Source: Haematococcus lacustris
Taxonomy: Eukaryota; Chlorophyta; Chlorophyceae; Chlamydomonadales; Haematococcaceae
Direction of reading: 5' to 3'
DNA length: 64,000 nucleotides
NCBI GenBank assembly: GCA_030144725.1
Contig: JASKMD010000019.1
Span: 6,355,889 to 6,419,888 of the forward strand
Shown here: in pieces, positions 57,743-64,000 of the stretch
Layout: each line of letters starts with the position of its first letter
Numbering within the stretch: the first letter of the stretch is position 1
Translations under genes and position numbers: made by a program
Notes under the pieces: model-generated
Database searches by the model: none
Seen by the model: the letters and a program-made list of their open reading frames with translations, nothing else
Told to the model about the DNA's origin: nothing

Positions 57743-59153
57743 ATGGACAACCCACCCCCCCCTCGCAAGGTCGTGACAGACATGATGGTGAGTGATGCCG
57801 ATTATGATTGCTGTCCTTCACGGAACGTGGTAGTTGTAGGAAACGTGTTCTGTAGGCGTAGACGATGACGTGATGGTAGTGATGAGTTTTTGTTGCGGTC
57901 ATATCTGCGTGCATCCCACGCACTGGACATGTCGCAGGCCACCGCTTGGGCGCAAGGCAAAGGTGTTGGGCGTCCTCCCTTTTGTATGGACAGAGCACCT
58001 TTCATCCCGACCATTGAGGAAGTGGTGAAAGTCATGCAGCAGCAACAGGGCGCAGCAGGGGCTGGTGCGGGGGATGGGATGGGGGGGGAGAGGAGGAGGA
58101 GGAGGAAGGGACAGGGAGGGAGGCGGCGGGGGAGGAGGCGGGGGGTGGGTTTGGTGAGGGAGCGGGTGCTGGGGCAGGGGATGAGTGGGGGGCTGAGGAG
58201 CTGGGTGAAGGGGCCGGTTTGGGGGGCGGAGAGGGTGGGGAAGCGGGGGTGGGAGCGGGCGAGGGAGCGCCGGAGGGAGCGGCGGGGGCGAGGGAGCAGG
58301 CTGCTGGGGCAGTTGGGGCAACAGAGGCGGCAGGGGCGGAAGCAGCAGGGGCGGGGGCGGGGGTGGGAGCGGGGGTGGGAGCGGGGGCTGCCGACGAGTA
58401 TCCTCCCTTTCCACGGCACCCCTTGGAGGGAACAGTGGATCATTTCTCCGCCCTTCCAGTTCGGGTGCTTACTGTGGACGGCAATGACATAGAGGACGAC
58501 TGGGGTGGGTTCGGGCCTGGCGGGTCGTTCCGTGGCGGGCGTGGTTTTAGGGCGCCGAGTAGGGCTAGGGGAAGGGGCAGGTCGGGTGCTTGGGGGGGGG
58601 ATGCAGGTGCGGGGACACAGCCGCGCGGGCGGAGGGTTGCGGCAACTAGGGGACGGGCCGCCCGTGAAATTCGGGAGGAGGCAGAGGCGGGTGAGGCGGG
58701 TCCCAGCCTCATGGGACGTGTGGATGCCCCACCAGCCCGGCGTGCGCGCCGCGGCGGGTTGATTGGAGAGGGTGGTGAGCAGCAGGCAGCGGTCGCTCGC
58801 AAGCGCCGTGGAGCGCGAAGCAGGAACCCGGACCCCCCCCCCCCACCTCACGACAGAGGGTAGAAAGGCAAGCCGGGAGCGGGGCTGACGACCTTCTCGT
58901 TGGTCGCTTGGAAGCTCAACAGCGGGAGTTTGACCTGCAGCAGCGACGGCTTCAGGAGGAGCAGCAGCAACAGCAGCAGCAGCAGGAGGAGCAACAGCGA
59001 CGGCAGCAGCAGACCCTGTCACCGCACCCTGGAGAGACGGACGGCCAGCTGGCGGTGCGGTGGGCAGTGCTGCACAACAAGGAGGCAACTGTGCAGTCCT
59101 TGGTCACGCTGTGTGTCGACGTCTTCACCGACGTAATCGCCACAATGGCTGAA
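57743..59153 (+). CDS. unrecognised gene C: Gly/Arg-rich protein with glutamine coiled coil, 3' truncated, frame shifts at homopolymers
   Basis: It starts 16 bp after gene B. Exon 1 is 57743-57787 (MDNPPPPRKVVTDMM), and exon 2 runs from 57938 (ATAWAQGKGVGRPPF, then FIPTIEEVVKVMQQQQG). The protein-like frame changes at a G8 run (about 58082) into an acidic Gly-rich frame, then VDHFSALPVRVLTVDGNDIE and RGG-type motifs. It changes again at a C13 run (about 58828) into GRLEAQQREFDLQQRRLQEE, a Gln-rich coiled coil, ending AVLHNKEATVQSLVTLCVDV. A donor (GAAA|GTACGT) lies at 59153. The rest is missing where gypsy element 2 begins. The homopolymer shifts may be assembly errors or decay. The RGG and coiled-coil parts suggest nucleic-acid binding and self-association (inference). 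Confidence 0.5.
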
Positions 59154-59214
59154 AGTACGTCAGTGTGTGCGGACAGTGTGTATTGTAATGTGGTGGTGGA
59201 GTGCAGCCTGAGCT

Positions 59215-62200
59215 CACAACTCTGGTGGCCCCTGTAACGTGCCTTGCTGGAGCTGGGGCTGGAGCTTTCCGGCCTTGAGACGAGTGCTGGGCTTGTTGCG
59301 CTGGCAGGCATCGCATTGCCTGACATAGTCCTCTACATCCTTGCGCATGCCTGGCCAGGTGAAGCTGAGATCCACAGTATGCCATGTTTTGCTCATGCCC
59401 ATGTGGCCGGCATAGTTTGCATCGTGGCACGCCTCAAGCACCTCTCTTTTGACCAAGGGGCTCTTGGGTACAACCACCTTTCCGCCCGACATCCATAGCC
59501 CCGTCTCGCTCAACTCATAGGCCTGGGTGTATGCACGATCAGCAAAGCGATCATCGGTGCTGTACCCATTGATGATGGCCTTGACAAGTGAGCTACCTTG
59601 CGTCGTGCTATGGGTTTTGCCTGCAGGTGTGTGTGTGGCCGAATCCAGCTGCTTCTCCCCCCCATCAGGCCACTTGTCACATGGGACCACGGAGGGAGGA
59701 GGTTGACCACCGTTGGCACAGCGCGCACGCTTTTGCTGGCGCTTTTGCTTGCGGGGGGCAGCTGGTTGGCTAGGTGGCACCGGTGGGGGCTGAAAAGGAG
59801 GCTGCACTTGTAAGCCAGCCTGTCGCCTTGTCATCACCATGGCATACACACCTGACACACAGAGCTTGGCACCCATGGTGAGTAGGATGGGTTGGCCGTC
59901 ATCATCGTCATCGTGATGTGTCAGACCAGGATTGCGACTCAAAGGATCTGCCACATTGCCCTTGCCTGGTTTGTACTCAATGTGATGGTCAAAGCGTGCC
60001 AGGAATTCCATCCACCGGGCTTGTCGCCTTGAAAGATTGGTTTGAGTTTTCAGGTAGATCAGAGGGTTGTGGTCAGTCACAATAGTCACATGCACTGCTC
60101 CATCGAGGTAGCAACGCCATTCTTGCATTGCTCTTATGATACCTAACAATTCTTGCTCCCCTGTGGTGTACTTGACTTGAGCCGGAGTGAACTTGTGGCT
60201 CGTGTACGCAACCACTCTGCCGTTTTGCAGCAGGACACCTCCCGTGCCCGCAAGTGAGGCATCAGACCACACCTCAAAAGGTTGTAACGGGTCAGGAAGA
60301 GCCAAGACAGGTGCTGAACACAGAGCTTCTTTGAGAGCGTTGAAAGCATTTACAGCAGGGTCACTGAGCTGTCTCCAATTTGTACCAGCCGCCACAGCTT
60401 CACCAGTAAGGTGTGTCAGCGGTGCAGCAATGGTGTTGTAGCCTGCAATGAAACGCCGAAAGAAGTTTGCGAGGCCAAGGAATGCCTGCAATTCTTTAAG
60501 ACACGTGGGCATAGCCCAGTCCTGAATGACTTGCACTTTGGCAGGATCTACGGCAATGCCATGCCTTCCCACGATGTGACCCAAGAACTTCAGCTCAGGT
60601 TTGTTAAACTCACACTTACTAAGCTTGGCATACAGGTTGTTATCTTTCATGACTTGCAACACCTCTCGAAGATGTTGTACATGCTCCGCCGGCGAACGAC
60701 TCATGACCAGGATGTCGTCAAGATACACGAGCACCGTGCCCGCCAGCAGCTGCTTCTCAAAGATACGGTTCATCACACGTTGGAATGTGGCTGGGGCATT
60801 TGTTAGCCCAAAACACAACACCTTGTACTGAAACTGCCCTCCAGGTGTGACGAAAGCAGTTTTGGGCACGTCCTCAGGAGTGATGCGTATTTGGTGATAA
60901 CCACTTTGGAGGTCTAACGAGCTGAACACCATCTTCCCTTGGACTCTGTCAAATAGGTCGTCAATTCTTGGCAGGGGGTACCTATCACTCCTACAAATTA
61001 GTCCCTGCGTTTTTCCCTGCGTTTTAGGCCAACCTTGTCCGATTGGACTGAAATTTTGATAGATGGTGTTTTGCAGAAAATAAAACATATTGTTTTTTGA
61101 GAAAAGTTTTCAAAAAACAATATGTTTTAATTTCTGCAAAACACCATCTATCAAATTTTCAGTCCAATCGGACAAGGTTGGCCTAAAACGCAGGGAAAAA
61201 CGCAGGGACTAATTTGTAGGAGTGATCCCTCACAGTCAGTTTGTTTAGCGCGCGGAAATCAATGCACATCCTGAGAGTGCCATCACGCTTCTGCACAAAC
61301 AAGACTGGGGCACCATACGGACTGCTGCTAGGCTCAATGAGCTTCTTTGCCAACAGCTCCGCTACCTGCTTCCTCATCTCATCCATTTCTTTCAGACTGT
61401 AGCGCCGAGCACGTTGGTAAGGAGGTGCATGTCCAGGTTCTAAACGAATGGTGTGGCCTACCCCTCGGTCAGGCGGTAGTCCAGCTGGCATGTCCTGGAA
61501 CACTGTTGGGAATTCCTCATGCACCATGCTGTCGATAACTGAGGCCGGCACAAGCCCAGGCCTCTCACACCCTTCTTGGCTGTTGACGAGAACGGATGCA
61601 AGGCTGCCGTTGTACCAGCCTTCATCATCATTTGCAGCCGATGGTTGGACCAGGGCAAGCACGCTGCAGCAACCTTTTCTCAGGGCCCTTGCAGCTTGTT
61701 TTGCGCTCAGCACTTTCACTGCTTCACCACTGTCCGCCACAGCGGCGAGAACAGCTGCGCCCGGCCTGAACTTGTGGTGCTGAGAGTGTAGCTTGTGCAA
61801 CTTGTTGCCGACTTTGATGTGGCATATGTTTGAGCCAACGTCCAGCACGGCGCCATGTGACTTCTGCCAGTCAGCACCCAAGATTAGGTCAATACCCTCC
61901 AGCATCTCTGGTAAGATTTTGGCTGCCACAGGCGTAACACTCCTCTCAATTGACACAGTTGCATGGACTTGCTGGGTGATAGGCATGGATGCATTGTTTG
62001 CAGCCACCACCGAGATCCTTCGTTCCAAAAGAGTCACGCTCATATGTTTGTTCTTGTAGCCTGGTTGATTAAGCCACTTCTCTGACAAGATGGTGTACGT
62101 AGCTCCAGTGTCAATCATAGCTACACATTCTCTCCCTCCTAGTCTGGCTGTGAAGACAAACGGAAGAGGCACTTGTTTTGTTATAGAAGAACAAACAACT

Positions 62201-62310
62201 CCTAGGATGCGTGGGGAGTCCAGCTTACATGGTTCATTCACATACACCATGTTAGCAACACGCTGGTCCCCGCCTGGTAGGTTGCATCCTACACCAGTCC
62301 AGGCAGATTC
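59215..62310 (-). pseudogene. pol: Pol of element 2, split by a MITE and 3' truncated
   Basis: It follows gag in the same frame after TAG. Protease has [12 protein letters not shown] and LILGADW. The RT N-terminal half ([20 protein letters not shown], to LNKLTVR) ends at 61225. After the MITE the frame resumes with DRYPLPRIDDLF, then LVYLDDILVMS (RT catalytic YLDD), RNase H (SDASLAG; VTDHNPLIYL), and the integrase zinc finger (H...H, CDACQRNKP). It ends about 59225 before the DDE core. A Lys/Arg-rich linker insertion (59670-59880) separates RNase H from integrase. RT as it stands cannot be made in one piece. Confidence 0.93.
60986..61224. mobile_element. 239-bp hairpin MITE inside RT
   Basis: Two near-perfect inverted arms of about 117 bp around a 5-6 base loop (near 61105). 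The ends are CACTCCTACAAATTAG and its complement. It is flanked by AT on both sides (60984-60985 and 61225-61226). Removing it and one AT restores the continuous RT reading (TVR-DRYPLP). It carries no coding frame. The symmetry means its RNA would fold into one long duplex. Confidence 0.92.
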
Positions 62311-64000
62311 CTATTCCCATGCGCACTGGCATGGATGGGGTGCACAATGCTCACAGGCAAGTAGCTCATTAGGCTGGTGAAACATTGCCGGAGCAGCAAA
62401 TGCTGGCTGCTGAGTGCCACCCAGCCGACCGCCTCCTTGGCCACCGTGCCCTCCTTGCCAACTGCCTTGGCCGCCACCCTGCTGGCCACCCTGGCCTCCT
62501 TGCCATCCCCCCTGACTGCCACCACTCCCAGGGCCTCCCTGGCTGCCACCACTTCCTGGGCCTCCTTGGCTGCCACGGCCCTGGCCTCCCCGTGCGCCTC
62601 CACGGCCATAGCCACCCCTGTCACGCCCATACGGGGTGCGCTCACCATGGCTGGACTGGTCATAACCCCGGTCCCACTGGTCATCACCCCGACGGCCTCA
62701 CAGCGGGCCGCCACGGCCTCCACCGCCATAAGGAACAAAGCCCTGTGGCACTGGCTGCCACTGCCCACCATCACGCTTGAACTGGTGGCCCTCATCAGAG
62801 GTCATGAGCCCCTGCACACCACGCCCACGACCACGGGCAGGGAAACTAGAGTGACCTCTATCCACACCCTTGCGTTGGTCCTGGTGTGACAGAATGGCTA
62901 CTGGTGCTCCTGACCTGCTGCCACCAGGCATGGTTGCCTCTTTGCCTACAGCATACGTGATGCACTCATTCACGTCAGTCCATAGGAGTCCGGCAGAAGT
63001 GCGGGCACACTGTGCGGCTATGGTAGCCTTCAAGCCCTTCACAAACAAGTCACATAGCACCGCTGCGGGCAGAGCATCTGCACGCATGACCTCCAGCCTA
63101 AAATCTACGGCATACTCAAGCACGGTCTGATCTGTGCGTTGCTTGACACTACCATGCACTAAACGCGTCATGGCAATGTGTTTTGCATCATGCATGTTGT
63201 AACCGATGAGCTCCTTGAGGCTAGCTACTACCTCTTGCTCTGTGAGCTGCTTGCCTAGGCTCATAGCTTGGCTTACTTGGAGGTTCAGCACACGTCGTAG
63301 CTCATCTGAGACCATCAAGATGATCGTTGCCGCCGGGGCCTGATCGGAAGCACGAGCAAACTGCTGACAGTCAGTCAAGAAGAGGTCTAAGTCCCTACCA
63401 TCAAACAAGCACTTCAAGCCCCACTTCTTGATTGCTGGCAGAGTCACTTTGACATTGCTCTGTGGCCCATGGGTCGGCAACACTGCAGATGCTATTCGAG
63501 ACGTACTCACTGGGTCGGGAAACGACCTTGCTAGGGTCACCAAATGCGCTGCTGCGTTGGTGAACGCTGCCATGGTCGTCATCCGGTCCTGGCCCGGAGC
63601 TGCTGCCACCGCTGCTGCTGCTGCTGCTGCAATGCGCTCAGCCAACTCGCCCACATTTGCCTCACTGGCTGGCGGGCCTGCACTGTTCGGCCCAACATTT
63701 TGCTGCGATTGAGACACGCCTAGTGCCCCAACATTCGGGACAGCCTGTGCTAATCGCGACACCAATTGTTGAGAAGCAGGCGCATGGGCCGTTGGCAGTG
63801 CCACAGAAACTTTGACAGGGCTCATGGCCGCTGGGATCCCAGAACCAAACGAAAACCCAGCACCTAGCCCTTGCTCGCTTGTAGCGGCATTATTGGAAAC
63901 AGCCTCGGCTACTGGCCTATTTTGAGCAGCCAGAAAGGTCGTTCTCAGCTGTGCGAATTGCTGCTGCAATTGCTGAGGATTATTCTGCTGGCTTGCAGCC
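62311..64000 (-). pseudogene. gag: Gag of element 2 (N-terminus outside window)
   Basis: Open from 63969 or beyond to 62701. Gag core features include WGLKCLFDGRDLDLFLTDCQ and LCDLFVKGLKATIAAQ. A TGA at 62700-62698 interrupts, and the same frame then goes on through a long Gly/Gln-rich region (GGQGRGSQGGPGSGG type). It reaches a Cys/His cluster (CEHCAPHPCQC, near 62350-62320) and a TAG at 62313-62311. The TGA is probably a mutated Arg codon. The downstream frame without other stops shows that it was coding until recently. A Cys/His cluster replaces the usual CCHC knuckle. Confidence 0.85.

Larger units (their letters stand above)
59215..64000 (-). mobile_element. Ty3/gypsy element 2, broken and running off the window
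   Basis: On the minus strand gag (from beyond 64000), protease, RT, RNase H and the integrase zinc region follow in order. Sequence similarity to gypsy stops at about 59225, so the integrase core, any chromodomain and the 3' LTR are missing. A 239-bp MITE splits RT, and gag has an in-frame TGA. It is a defective copy. Confidence 0.93.

Noticed and set aside
57802..59088. 428-codon minus-strand Pro/Ser-rich frame opposite gene C
   Set aside because: It is the antisense of the Gly/Arg-rich part of gene C, whose plus strand has coherent exons and a coiled coil.

Overview
The window is nuclear DNA of a green alga. It is most likely a chlorophycean of the Chlamydomonas/Volvox/Haematococcus type. 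The reasons are GC-rich intron-dense genes, short exons with GT/AG borders, very dense simple-sequence repeats inside introns, a chloroplast-type bL28 gene with a transit peptide, and Ty3/gypsy elements with chromodomains. I cannot name the species from sequence alone. The exon models below were built by hand from splice sites and reading phase.

Layout. 1-6064: a nearly complete Ty3/gypsy chromovirus on the minus strand, inserted into the last exon of the next gene. 6050-16116 (minus): a large WD40-repeat gene of about 25 exons with one ankyrin-like exon. 16668-21586 (plus): a calpain-type cysteine protease of 11 exons, divergent from the WD40 gene. 23138-23516 (minus): a two-exon SDHAF1-like LYR protein. 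26088-28829 (plus): a decayed TnpB/Fanzor-like RuvC nuclease gene whose intron is filled by about 1 kb of CCCTGA repeats. A 5'-truncated copy of its 3' end lies inverted at 34719-35140 between 15-bp target duplications. 29083-32671 (plus): RRP9/U3-55K of the U3 snoRNP. 33829-34443 (minus): plastid ribosomal protein bL28. 35946-38069 (minus): an unrecognised protein. 40162-41499 (plus): a METTL21-type methyltransferase.

41900-51400 is repeat country. It holds a 1.45-kb CCCCG array, a tRNA-like SINE head, a TIR element with a 9-bp target duplication, a gypsy pol fragment, a second TIR element, and two minisatellites. Two related copies of one dispersed repeat each sit just upstream of a long tandem array.

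51413-59153 holds a nine-exon tyrosine recombinase of Crypton type (minus). Two unrecognised multi-exon genes (plus) run away from it across a 0.3-kb gap. These three genes are the best candidate for a poorly described mobile system. 59215-64000 is a second, broken Ty3/gypsy element (minus). A 239-bp hairpin MITE splits its reverse transcriptase, and its gag runs off the window.

The housekeeping genes (SDHAF1, RRP9, bL28, calpain, methyltransferase) serve unrelated processes and do not form a pathway. The window's special interest is the mobile DNA: two families with possible DNA-guided or recombinase chemistry (Fanzor-like, Crypton-like), and two retroelements with gag and pol in one frame separated by UAG.
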